DNA from: Euryhalocaulis caribicus
Lineage (GTDB): Bacteria > Pseudomonadota > Alphaproteobacteria > Caulobacterales > Maricaulaceae
Reading direction: 5' to 3'
DNA length: 64,000 nucleotides
Assembly: GCF_000412185.1 (NCBI RefSeq)
Contig: NZ_ASJA01000008.1
Span: 1-64,000 of the forward strand
Position numbers and translations under genes: made by a program. Under the pieces are notes generated by a model, which saw only the letters and a list, made by a program, of their open reading frames with translations, was not told where the DNA came from and did no database searches. Of the stretch, positions 26,165-36,174 are shown piece after piece (position 1 is the first letter of the stretch; each line of letters opens with the position of its first letter).

Positions 26165-26535
26165 ACGCATTTATTCGCGTAGCGGCGGCCTATGTAATCG
26201 CCCTGATCTTTCTGGTTGGCGCGCTGGGATTTGCCGGCGCGTCCGCGACCATCTGGATCGGCGGCGAAATCGGTTATGGCTGGGCGTCCTTGATTGTCGC
26301 GGGCGGCTTTCTGGCCGCTTGCGGGATCGCGGCCGCCTATGCCGCCTGGATGCGGGACCACAAGCCCGCAAAGACCAATCCGGTGGGCGGCACCGCGCTG
26401 GCGCTGTTCGAAAAACATCCGTTCGGCGTCATCGCCGGGGCCGGTTTGCTGGCTTTCCTGATCGCGCGGCGTCCCTCGCTGCTGCTGCGCAGCGCCACGC
26501 TGGGCGCGACTTTGGCGCGATTGCTCAAGGATTAG
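26161..26535 (+). CDS. Small multi-pass membrane protein (YqjE/holin-like)
   Basis: A 124-residue protein with four hydrophobic segments (AAAYVIALIFLVGALGFAGA, ASLIVAGGFLAACGIAAAYA, and two shorter near the C-terminus around GVIAGAGLLAFLIA). It starts at GTG overlapping the DUF883 stop. The pairing with a YqjD-like gene mirrors yqjD-yqjE; database labels may call it phage holin-like. No lytic role is implied. Confidence 0.7.
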   Translation: MNAFIRVAAAYVIALIFLVGALGFAGASATIWIGGEIGYGWASLIVAGGFLAACGIAAAYAAWMRDHKPAKTNPVGGTALALFEKHPFGVIAGAGLLAFLIARRPSLLLRSATLGATLARLLKD

Positions 26536-26603
26536 ACTTTTACCGCTCTAGTCGCCATGTCTTTCATGGCCGTAACGCGACCGCTACGCCGCACCCTTTT
26601 TCT

Positions 26604-26628
26604 GGAACGCGGCGAAGCGGCCCGCGTT
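26604..26628 (+). promoter_or_regulatory. EcfG-type promoter for superoxide dismutase
   Basis: GGAAC at 26604-26608, a 16-base spacer, and CGTT at 26625-26628: a perfect match, 77 bases upstream of the sodB start. Confidence 0.85.
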
Positions 26629-26704
26629 ATGTCAGAGACCGCCGCGCAGCCCGCCCAAAACCGGTTCACGCGGCACGAATACGAACCGACGGAGATTATC
26701 TCTT

Positions 26705-27340
26705 ATGGCTTTTTCACTCCCGCCATTGCCCTTTGAAAAAACAGCGCTGGAGCCGGCGATTTCGGCCAACACGCTGAATTATCACTACGACAAGCATCAC
26801 AACGCCTACATCACCAAAACCAATGACGCGATCAGCGGCACGGGCCTGGAAGGCAAGCCGCTGGAAGAGGTCGTGCGGACCGCGCGCCAGGAAGGCAAGC
26901 AGGGGCTGATCAACAATGCCTCGCAGGCCTGGAACCACACCTTCTACTGGAATTCCCTGACCGGCGGCTCCCCGCAGCCCTCCGACGCGCTGAAGAGCGC
27001 GATCGATTCCGCGTTTGGCGGCATGGACGGCTTCAAGGAGAAGTTCAAATCAACCGGCGCGGGGCACTTTGCCTCTGGCTGGGTGTGGCTGGTCGCCAAT
27101 CGCGACGGCGGTCTGGAAATCCGCGACACCCATGATGAGGGCGCGATCCTGCCGCAGGACGACTCGGTGCTTCCGATGCTGCTCTGCGATGTCTGGGAAC
27201 ACGCCTATTATCTCGACCGCCAGAATGATCGCGGCGCGTATCTGGACGCCGTGGTCAACCAGCTTCTCAACTGGGATCTGGCCAACAGCCAGTTCGAAGC
27301 CGCGCGCACCGGCGGCGAAGGCTGGAAACACCCGGAATAG
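26705..27340 (+). CDS. sodB: Superoxide dismutase (Fe/Mn family)
   Basis: A 211-residue iron/manganese SOD. Metal ligands are visible in LNYHYDKHHNAYI, NNASQAWNHTFYW, and the late CDVWEHAYYLD (Asp and His). AGHFASGWVWLV is the family core. QAWNH and the Gly-rich loops favour the iron type. No signal peptide, so it is cytoplasmic. An EcfG promoter precedes it and a rho-independent terminator ends it. Confidence 0.96.
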   Translation: MAFSLPPLPFEKTALEPAISANTLNYHYDKHHNAYITKTNDAISGTGLEGKPLEEVVRTARQEGKQGLINNASQAWNHTFYWNSLTGGSPQPSDALKSAIDSAFGGMDGFKEKFKSTGAGHFASGWVWLVANRDGGLEIRDTHDEGAILPQDDSVLPMLLCDVWEHAYYLDRQNDRGAYLDAVVNQLLNWDLANSQFEAARTGGEGWKHPE

Positions 27341-27353
27341 AACCGGAATGAAG

Positions 27354-27390
27354 AAAGGGACGCGGCACGCCGCGTCCCTTTTTCTTTTTT
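27354..27390 (+). terminator. Rho-independent terminator after sodB
   Basis: Stem AAAGGGACGCG / CGCGTCCCTTT, loop of about six bases, then a long T-rich run (TTTCTTTTTT). Confidence 0.92.
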
Positions 27391-27405
27391 GGAAAGGAAA
27401 ACAAA

Positions 27406-27579
27406 ATGCTTGGTTGGGCTCTTCTGTTTCTCATTCTGGCGGTTGTCGCCGGTTATTTCGGCTTCTTCGCGGTCGCCGGCGCCGGTTTCATGATCGCCAA
27501 GATCCTCTTCTTTGTGTTCCTGATCCTTCTGGTGGTCAGCGGCATCGCCAGCGCGATCCGCGGGCGTCCGCCGGTCTAG
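27406..27579 (+). CDS. DUF1328 domain-containing small membrane protein
   Basis: A 57-residue protein with two membrane helices ([20 protein letters not shown] and [15 protein letters not shown]) and the conserved [13 protein letters not shown] turn, as in the YtjA/DUF1328 family. AAAGGA lies seven bases before the ATG. These proteins are common in stress regulons. Its stop overlaps that of the convergent gene. Confidence 0.9.
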   Translation: MLGWALLFLILAVVAGYFGFFAVAGAGFMIAKILFFVFLILLVVSGIASAIRGRPPV

Positions 27580-27800
27580 CTTCCCTGACCCCCGGTCGGG
27601 TCAACCGGTTCCGGATCGGTCTCGATGCTGGACGGGGCTGGCTGGTTCTGCGGCTCGTCGGCATCGCCGCCGGCCCAGATCGAATACAGCCCCCACAGCG
27701 CGGCTGAGGCCAGCAGGGTGGAGACCACCAGGATAATGAAAATGTGGTCGCCTCTATGGCCTTGCCGGGCCGGCTGAGGGTCTTTTTCGAGATGGGGCAT
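27576..27800 (-). CDS. Small single-TM hypothetical protein
   Basis: A 74-residue protein with a charged N-terminus ([18 protein letters not shown]), one membrane helix ([20 protein letters not shown]) and a Pro/Asp-rich tail. It is probably an inner-membrane protein with the tail outside. A perfect EcfG promoter on the minus strand lies 71 bases upstream, inside the opposing small ORF. Unknown function. Confidence 0.6.
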   Translation of the reverse strand: MPHLEKDPQPARQGHRGDHIFIILVVSTLLASAALWGLYSIWAGGDADEPQNQPAPSSIETDPEPVDPTGGQGS

Positions 27801-27867
27801 GAAATCCTCGCTTCAGGCAGCTTGAATAAAAACAGCGATATAGCGCCAAAATGAAAGGCGACGACCG

Positions 27868-28056
27868 ATGAACGAAGACAACAAAGATTCTGTTCCGGGA
27901 AGGCCCGCCGGGCCGCGGACATTCCGCCTGATCGGCCTTGTCGTGCTGGCTGCGATGATCATCGTTCTTGGTATTTTTTACGGCACCGCCCCCCGCGAAG
28001 CGCCGCCGCAACAGGACGGGTCCGATACGCCGGCTGCAGAAACTTCGGAACCGTGA
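27868..28056 (+). CDS. Small single-TM hypothetical protein
   Basis: A 62-residue protein with one membrane helix (LIGLVVLAAMIIVLGIFYG) between a basic N-terminus and an acidic Pro-rich tail, like the divergent protein at 27576-27800. The 5' end of the frame carries the minus-strand EcfG promoter of that neighbour. No promoter of its own is obvious. Unknown function. Confidence 0.55.
   Translation: MNEDNKDSVPGRPAGPRTFRLIGLVVLAAMIIVLGIFYGTAPREAPPQQDGSDTPAAETSEP
27871..27896 (-). promoter_or_regulatory. EcfG-type promoter for the 27576-27800 gene
   Basis: Minus strand GGAAC (27896-27892), a 17-base spacer, CGTT (27874-27871). It lies within the first codons of the divergent ORF. Confidence 0.75.
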
Positions 28057-28066
28057 TATTTTTTCA

Positions 28067-28091
28067 GGAACCAAACCTGACAACCGGCGTT
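28067..28091 (+). promoter_or_regulatory. EcfG-type promoter of the putative small RNA
   Basis: GGAAC at 28067-28071, a 16-base spacer, and CGTT at 28088-28091: a perfect match with no protein gene downstream on this strand before a terminator. Confidence 0.85.
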
Positions 28092-28097
28092 TTGTAG

Positions 28098-28213
28098 TTG
28101 TGATTGCACGCAGGGCGGACCGTCGTCCCTCCCCCTACCCCTGTCGGTTCGTCCACAGGCGTGCAATTACTGGCAAACAGATCGGCCGCCGCGCTCCCCC
28201 GCGGCGGCCTTTC
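28098..28213 (+). ncRNA. Putative general-stress small RNA, GsrN-like
   Basis: About 116 bases from the expected start of an EcfG promoter to a strong terminator, with no usable ORF. The 5' part folds into a stem: ATTGCACGC (28103-28111) pairs with GCGTGCAAT (28159-28167). Inside it GGACCG (28117-28122) pairs with CGGTTC (28145-28150). The 22-base apical loop is C-rich (28123-28144, with CCCTCCCCCTACCCC). A sigma-dependent RNA with a C-rich 5' loop and terminator is the architecture of Caulobacter GsrN. Assignment to that family is inference from structure. Confidence 0.72.
28184..28213 (+). terminator. Rho-independent terminator of the small RNA
   Basis: A perfect 10-bp stem GGCCGCCGCG / CGCGGCGGCC with loop CTCCCC, then TTTC. 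It ends six bases before the convergent mscS-like stop codon. Confidence 0.88.
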
Positions 28214-28218
28214 ACTGT

Positions 28219-29163
28219 CTAGCCCTCTTCGATCTTTCTCAGATTGTCCGGCGTATCCAGCGCCATGGGTTCGCGCTGCGACAGCGTGACCTGCGGGAAG
28301 GGGATTCCGATATCGGCCGCATCCAGTTCGCGCTTCACCGCAAACGCCACCTCGTCGAAGGAGGCGCGCTGATCCTTGTTGGACGATCCGGCCCACCACA
28401 GCAGCTTGAAGTCGATGGAAGAGCCGCCAAAGGCGATGCATTTCACTTCCGTGCCTTCGCTTTTCGAAATGCTCTCGCAGCTCTCCAGCGCCTTGTTCAG
28501 GGCGTCGGCGGCGGCGGGCAGGGAGGCGTCGTAATCCACGCCCACCACCAGTTCTGCGCGCCGGGTCTTGCGGTCGGTGCGCACCCAGACGGGATTAGTG
28601 AACAGCATGGCGTTGGGAACGATGACCAGCTGCCCGTCCGGCTGGCGGATATGGGTCTCCCGAATCGTGACCGATTCAACCTTGCCCAGGACATCCTCGC
28701 ACTCGATGAAATCGCCGATCCGCATTTCCTTGCGGAACAGGATCAGGATACCGGCCAGGAAATTCTCGAACACGTCCTTGAACGCAAACCCGACCGCCAG
28801 AGAGCCAAGACCCAGCGCGGCGACCATCTGGCCCGGCGTAACGCTGGGGAAGACGATGACGATGGCGATGGCGATGCCCGCCACCCAGACAAAAATGCCC
28901 GTCAAATTTTTGAACAGGGTGACCAGCGCGGGCCGCAGCCGGGCTTTTTCCAGTCCCGCCCCGGCCGCGCGCCCGATCAGACCCGACACGATGGCGGTTA
29001 TGATGAGGACCAGGATCGCCAGTCCGATCTGGGGCAGGCGTTCGATGAAACCGGCCGCCATGCCGGTCAGCGTGTCGGTCAGCAATTGTACGGGATCCAG
29101 TCCGCCGCTTAGTTCCGCGCCGCGTTCAGCCGCGCTCTCCGCCGCCGTATCATCCTGAATCAT
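28219..29163 (-). CDS. Mechanosensitive ion channel family protein (MscS type)
   Basis: A 314-residue small-conductance channel. Three membrane segments occur: IGLAILVLIITAIVSGLIG, LTGIFVWVAGIAIAIVIVF, and the pore helix AALGLGSLAVGFAFKDVFEN with its Gly/Ala face. The beta domain GDFIECEDVLGKVESVTIRE and VIVPNAMLFTNPV follow, as in MscS. It releases solutes on hypo-osmotic shock. The end converges on the small RNA gene. Confidence 0.93.
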   Translation of the reverse strand: MIQDDTAAESAAERGAELSGGLDPVQLLTDTLTGMAAGFIERLPQIGLAILVLIITAIVSGLIGRAAGAGLEKARLRPALVTLFKNLTGIFVWVAGIAIAIVIVFPSVTPGQMVAALGLGSLAVGFAFKDVFENFLAGILILFRKEMRIGDFIECEDVLGKVESVTIRETHIRQPDGQLVIVPNAMLFTNPVWVRTDRKTRRAELVVGVDYDASLPAAADALNKALESCESISKSEGTEVKCIAFGGSSIDFKLLWWAGSSNKDQRASFDEVAFAVKRELDAADIGIPFPQVTLSQREPMALDTPDNLRKIEEG

Positions 29164-29267
29164 TTGATTTTCCCGTTATCTGCTTTTGTCCATGAAAGCG
29201 GCCGCGGGCGCCGCCCGCAAGTTACGCCCTCTTTCCAGCGGGCGCGGCCCGCGGTTAGAACAGAATC

Positions 29268-29717
29268 ATGCCTGCGCTCCTGAATGTTCTCGAACTGATC
29301 TATCTCGTCTCCGCCGCATTTCTAGCCGGGGGCGGCGGAATCCTGTTGTTCCTGACATTGGCCTCGGACCGGTCGCCCGATCCCTGGCTCGCCGCCAAGC
29401 CGATGTTCTCGGCCGCGCGCTGGGTCTGGACGCCCATGGCGTTGATCGCGGTGATCAGCGGCGGCGTGCTGGCCTATTATGCGCCGCAGACCGCATCAAA
29501 GCTGTGGGTCGTGCTGGGCGAGCTGGCCTGGATTCTGGGCGCCGCGGCGCTGGGGACCGGGTTCCATCTGGCCATACGCGCCGCGCGGGAAGGGCGTCCG
29601 CCCGCATCCATCATCGCGGGCCGGCGGCATCGCGCCCGGCGCAACTGGATGTTCTGGATTGGCGGCGCGCTGACCGCCTTCGCCTATGGCGTCATGGCGA
29701 TCCGCCTGACCTTTTAG
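29268..29717 (+). CDS. Four-helix membrane protein, DUF2269-like
   Basis: A 149-residue protein with four hydrophobic helices (LNVLELIYLVSAAFLAGGGG, VWTPMALIAVISGGVLAYYA, VVLGELAWILGAAALGTGFH and the C-terminal WMFWIGGALTAFAYGVMAI). The pattern resembles DUF2269 integral membrane proteins. Function unknown. A terminator follows. Confidence 0.7.
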   Translation: MPALLNVLELIYLVSAAFLAGGGGILLFLTLASDRSPDPWLAAKPMFSAARWVWTPMALIAVISGGVLAYYAPQTASKLWVVLGELAWILGAAALGTGFHLAIRAAREGRPPASIIAGRRHRARRNWMFWIGGALTAFAYGVMAIRLTF

Positions 29718-29728
29718 CGCCGGATATG

Positions 29729-29760
29729 AAAAAGGGCGGCCCGGATGGACCGCCCTTTGA
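29729..29760. terminator. Terminator between DUF2269-like and sodC genes
   Basis: Stem AAAGGGCGG / CCGCCCTTT with a 10-base loop and flanking A and T residues. It can serve both convergent genes. Confidence 0.75.
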
Positions 29761-29788
29761 CAAGGCATAATCGGCGACAAAACCGCGC

Positions 29789-30511
29789 TTATTGCGCGTC
29801 AGTTTCCGCCGCGCCGGTGCGCACCGGCTTGCCGCGGATATTCACTGCCCCGTCGATGCCCTCAATGACGCCGCACGCGATTCGCGCGCCGGCACCGCCA
29901 ATGGGCTGAGTCATGTGATCGTCGGGCGCTTCGTGAATGACCACGGCGGAGCCGTCCGCATCCAGCAGCTTGGGCCGCTTGCCCATGTCGCCCTGTAACA
30001 GGACGCGCGTATTCAGCGTCTGGTCGGCCGTGCCGTCCGGGGCGACCATCAGATTGTGCAGGTCGCCGGCTTCCGGGCCCTCCGGGTTATCCATCCCGTG
30101 CTGGGCGGACTCCTTGCCGATATGACCGCCCGCGCTGGTGAAGTCAGCGGCGGAGCAATCGCCGGTTTCGTGCAGATGAATGCCGTGTTCGCCAGCGGGC
30201 AGACCGGCGGCGACCACGCGCATGGTCAGGCGGCGGTCATCCCAGAAAAACTCGGCCTGGCCGGATGCGTCCGGCAGATCGCCGATGAACTGCAAATCCG
30301 CGCGCGCCACGGCCATGTCGCCCGCCAGCGCGGCTTCCTTGTTCGAGGCCCCACTGGACCCCGCGTCACTGCCGCCCGGCGTGACGCCTTGTTCCTGTTG
30401 CCCGTCGGAGGCGTTTAGGTCCCCGTCGGACGTGTTGTCCTGCTGGTCCTGGCAGGCGGTAAGGGCGATTGCCGCGATGCCAGCTGAAAGAAGAAGAATT
30501 GAACGGCGCAT
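29789..30511 (-). CDS. sodC: Cu/Zn superoxide dismutase family lipoprotein
   Basis: The ATG at 30511 is preceded by CAGGAG and opens a lipoprotein signal ending in ALTAC. After a low-complexity linker rich in Asp, Ser and Gly, the SOD domain has GEHGIHLHETGDC (copper His pair and disulfide Cys), AGGHIGK, the zinc-loop DLHNLMVAPDG, VVIHEAPDDHMTQPIGGAG and RIACGVIE. About 240 residues, likely envelope-anchored. A perfect EcfG promoter (N17) precedes it. Confidence 0.93.
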   Translation of the reverse strand: MRRSILLLSAGIAAIALTACQDQQDNTSDGDLNASDGQQEQGVTPGGSDAGSSGASNKEAALAGDMAVARADLQFIGDLPDASGQAEFFWDDRRLTMRVVAAGLPAGEHGIHLHETGDCSAADFTSAGGHIGKESAQHGMDNPEGPEAGDLHNLMVAPDGTADQTLNTRVLLQGDMGKRPKLLDADGSAVVIHEAPDDHMTQPIGGAGARIACGVIEGIDGAVNIRGKPVRTGAAETDAQ

Positions 30512-30564
30512 ATGAACTCCTGAAGTCCTGTGTTGAGCGGCCACAAAGCTTTGCGACCCCCTAT

Positions 30565-30590
30565 AACGGATGCTACCTTGCCGATGTTCC
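30565..30590 (-). promoter_or_regulatory. EcfG-type promoter for sodC
   Basis: Minus strand GGAAC (30590-30586), a 17-base spacer, CGTT (30568-30565), 54 bases upstream of the sodC start. Confidence 0.85.
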
Positions 30591-30639
30591 CGCTGAAAAT
30601 GATTCCAGCAATTCCCGTCCAATCGACTAACGGACCGAC

Positions 30640-33410
<2,771 letters not shown>

Positions 33411-33411
<1 letters not shown>

Positions 33412-33908
33412 TGAGCGGCAAGCCCCGCGTCGGTCTCTATCCCGGCACGTTTGACCCCTTCACCATGGGCCATGTCGATATTGTCGGCCGGGCGGTGAAG
33501 CTGGTGGACAAGCTGATCATCGGCATAGCCACCAATGAGGAAAAGCGCCCGCTGTTCAGCATGGACGAGCGGGTGGAGATCGCGCAGTCGGAGGTCGCGG
33601 CCTGTTGCGGCGACGCCGATATCGAGGTCCGCCCCTTTCGCGGCCTGCTGATGCACTATGCCGAAGAGATTGACGCCTCTGTCATCATCCGCGGCCTGCG
33701 CGCCGTGTCGGACTTCGAATACGAATTCCAGATGACGGCGATGAACCAGCGCCTCAATGACGACATCGAAACCGTGTTCCTTATGGCCGATCCCCGTCAT
33801 CAGGCCGTGGCATCGCGTCTGGTGAAGGAGATTGCGCGTCTGGGCGGGGATGTCTCGCCCTTTGTCTCGCCTTCGGTCGAAAAACGCCTGTTGGAGAAAT
33901 ATTCGTGA
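33411..33908 (+). CDS. coaD: Phosphopantetheine adenylyltransferase
   Basis: A 165-residue nucleotidyltransferase. YPGTFDPFTMGHVDI carries the T/H-x-G-H motif (here TMGH), RPLFSMDERVEIAQ and IRGLRAVSDFEYE are CoaD signatures. It makes dephospho-CoA from 4'-phosphopantetheine. It overlaps gyrA by one base and the downstream cyclophilin by GTGA, so all belong to one operon. Confidence 0.97.
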
Positions 33909-34804
33909 TTGCTTCCCTCTTCGCCGCCGCGGCCCTGACCGCCTCCGCCCAGCCGATCGATGCGCCCGATGACGCCTGGCGCACGCCGGACCAGGACAAT
34001 CTTCTCTACATCACTGTGGCGCAAAAGGCGGGGAGCGGCATGGAATCGCTGCTGGCCGAGCCCAAGACCGGCCTGGTGATCGTGGAGCTTCATCCCGATC
34101 TGGCCCCGCAGCACGCCGCGCGGATGAAAGAGCTGGCCTCTGAGAATTTCTATGACGGCCGCATCTTCCATCGCGTCATCGGCGACTTCATGGCGCAGGG
34201 CGGCGGGCTGACGAACAATCCCGGCGGCGGGCTTTCCGGAAAGCCGGACCTGCCGGCCGAATTCACGGCCCGCCTTGGCCCGGAGGTTACCCCGGTCAAG
34301 GTGCAGGACGAGCGCATGGTCAATGAGCGCAAGCCCGCCATGGGCCGCGCGCCGGCGGGCGTGTATCACGGCGCGCCGGTCGGCTATCAGCCCGCGGCGC
34401 AAGCTATGGTCGCGGCCGATGGCAAGCGCGATGTCTGGATGTTGCATTGCAAGGGCACGGCCTCCATGGCGCGCACCAATAATCCCGATAGCGGCAATTT
34501 CCAGTTTTACCTGATGCGCGGCGAAGCGCCCTGGCTGGACGCGCAATACACCGCCTGGGGCCGCGTGGTGCACGGTCAGGACGTGGTCCAGAACATCACC
34601 GCGGGAGAAGGCGATAGCGACATGCCGGAAAACCCCGACACCATTCAGTCGATGCGCGTCGGTTCCAGCCTGCCGGAAGACCAGCAGGTCGCGGTTCAGG
34701 TGATCCGGCCCGAAAGCGACGCTTTCAAAGCCTATGTTGAAGAACAGGACGTGGAAAATGTCTGCGACCTGACCATCCCCACACGCGTTAAAGAGGACAG
34801 CTAG
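33905..34804 (+). CDS. Exported cyclophilin-type peptidyl-prolyl isomerase
   Basis: A 299-residue cyclophilin with an N-terminal signal (MIASLFAAAALTASAQ). Core motifs are FYDGRIFHRVIGDFMAQGG, the active-site region GTASMARTNNPDSGNFQFYL, and DAQYTAWGRVVHGQDVV. An insertion of about 70 residues separates the first and second parts, which is longer than in standard cyclophilins. It probably folds periplasmic proteins. It starts at GTG overlapping coaD. Confidence 0.92.
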   Translation: MIASLFAAAALTASAQPIDAPDDAWRTPDQDNLLYITVAQKAGSGMESLLAEPKTGLVIVELHPDLAPQHAARMKELASENFYDGRIFHRVIGDFMAQGGGLTNNPGGGLSGKPDLPAEFTARLGPEVTPVKVQDERMVNERKPAMGRAPAGVYHGAPVGYQPAAQAMVAADGKRDVWMLHCKGTASMARTNNPDSGNFQFYLMRGEAPWLDAQYTAWGRVVHGQDVVQNITAGEGDSDMPENPDTIQSMRVGSSLPEDQQVAVQVIRPESDAFKAYVEEQDVENVCDLTIPTRVKEDS

Positions 34805-35266
34805 ATGGCCGACGCCGAAAACACACTCGTCATGGAACTGGAAGACGGCGAAGTGGAAATCGCCCTGTTTCCGGACAAGGCGCCCAAGCATGTGGCCCGC
34901 ATCAAGGAACTGGTGCGCGAAGGCTTCTATGACGGCCTGAACTTCCACCGTGTGATCGACGGTTTCGTGGCGCAGGGCGGTTGCCCGCAAGGCTCCGGCA
35001 TGGGCGGCTCCGGCCAGAATATCGAGGCCGAATTCAACGACGTCAAACATGTGCGCGGCACCATGTCGATGGCCCGCGCGGCGGACCCCAACAGCGCCGA
35101 TTCCCAGTTCTTCATCTGCCTGGACGCGGTGCCCTATCTGGATAACCAGTACACCGCCTGGGGCGAGGTCACGTCCGGGATGGAACATGTGGACGCCATC
35201 CCGAAAGGCGAACCGCCCGCCAATCCCGGCGTCATCAAATCGGTCAAGGTGAAGGCGGACGCCTAA
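34805..35266 (+). CDS. ppiB: Cytoplasmic peptidyl-prolyl cis-trans isomerase B
   Basis: A 153-residue compact cyclophilin without a signal: FYDGLNFHRVIDGFVAQGGC, GTMSMARAADPNSADSQFF and NQYTAWGEVTSGMEHVDAI. It follows the exported cyclophilin directly, and the pair looks like an ancient duplication with different destinations. Confidence 0.94.
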   Translation: MADAENTLVMELEDGEVEIALFPDKAPKHVARIKELVREGFYDGLNFHRVIDGFVAQGGCPQGSGMGGSGQNIEAEFNDVKHVRGTMSMARAADPNSADSQFFICLDAVPYLDNQYTAWGEVTSGMEHVDAIPKGEPPANPGVIKSVKVKADA

Positions 35267-35267
35267 T

Positions 35268-36035
35268 TTAAATTAGCTCTGCAATTTGCTTGAGTGACTT
35301 ATCTGAAAAGTTTCTTCTAATAAAGTCATCAGCGAGTTGTGGGTCAGGGGTCTGAAATAGCGCTTTAACATGGATTTCCCAACATTCTTTGTCGTCAGGT
35401 TTTATTGATTCGATCAGACCTATGCCAATTCTCTCGCATTCGTTTTTTAGGGACTCTAGGTCTTCTTTATTCCAAGAGGATATTTCGTCATTTATAATAA
35501 GATATGAGTAATTGACATACCTTAGGTGCGCAGCGGCCTCATAAACACCAGTCATGTCAAAATTGTTAGCTGTTTTTACTTCAAAGGAAATTATATCTAA
35601 ATATTTTCCGGGCACTAAATATTGAAAAGAGCGGTAGCCTGCTGCAATTAGATCTGGTTGTGACCAGCGCCCGTAGCCTTTGTGGCGCTTATTTCCGCAC
35701 ACTTCAGAGATGAAATTCCGCTCAGAATATCCAATTTCATTTCTAAGCCAGCTGTTTAATATCCCTAACATCGGCTTGTAGAGGTCAGTTTCTCTTACAG
35801 ATTTTTTCTTTTTCGACGGTAGCTCGGATAATTCAGAAGAGAGTCGAACGGCACCACCTCGCCCACGTGCCTTACTAATCATGCCTTTTTCGATTAGTGA
35901 TGTTTTTACCTCGTCATAGCGCTCGTCGCTCCAGCGAAGTTCTTTTTGAATGTTTGTGTTTACAGAATAACCTTCAAATTTCTTCAGTGCGCTTACAAAG
36001 AGGTTTTCATCTTCGCTCAGGTTGGATGCTGCCAT
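35268..36035 (-). CDS. Winged-helix plus PD-(D/E)XK nuclease-like protein (horizontally acquired)
   Basis: A 255-residue protein encoded in markedly AT-rich DNA unlike both neighbours. The N-terminal 70 residues look like a winged helix (LFVSALKKFEGYSVNTNIQ, then IEKGMISKARGRGGAVRL). The C-terminal half contains GRWSQPDLIAAGYRSFQYL followed by DIISFEVKTANNFDMTGVYE, a good PD-(D/E)XK nuclease core (D ... E-x-K) with a downstream helix. No methyltransferase accompanies it. It could be an orphan restriction-type or defence nuclease; this is inference. Confidence 0.7.
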   Translation of the reverse strand: MAASNLSEDENLFVSALKKFEGYSVNTNIQKELRWSDERYDEVKTSLIEKGMISKARGRGGAVRLSSELSELPSKKKKSVRETDLYKPMLGILNSWLRNEIGYSERNFISEVCGNKRHKGYGRWSQPDLIAAGYRSFQYLVPGKYLDIISFEVKTANNFDMTGVYEAAAHLRYVNYSYLIINDEISSWNKEDLESLKNECERIGIGLIESIKPDDKECWEIHVKALFQTPDPQLADDFIRRNFSDKSLKQIAELI

Positions 36036-36174
36036 CGATCACGCCTCACTTTCAAAAAAGGATAAGCTTAAATCGCACTCACAAACTTTAATAGTAATTA
36101 TGTTTTTTTCTCCTTTCGAACAAAAAGCGCCCATTAGCGTTCCCTTGTCTGGGGGCGTTTGAAAGAGCGTCATT

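Noticed and set aside
36119-36143. GGAAC-N16-TGTT on the minus strand before the nuclease gene
   Set aside because: The -10 box does not match CGTT, and the gene is foreign to the stress regulon; probably chance.
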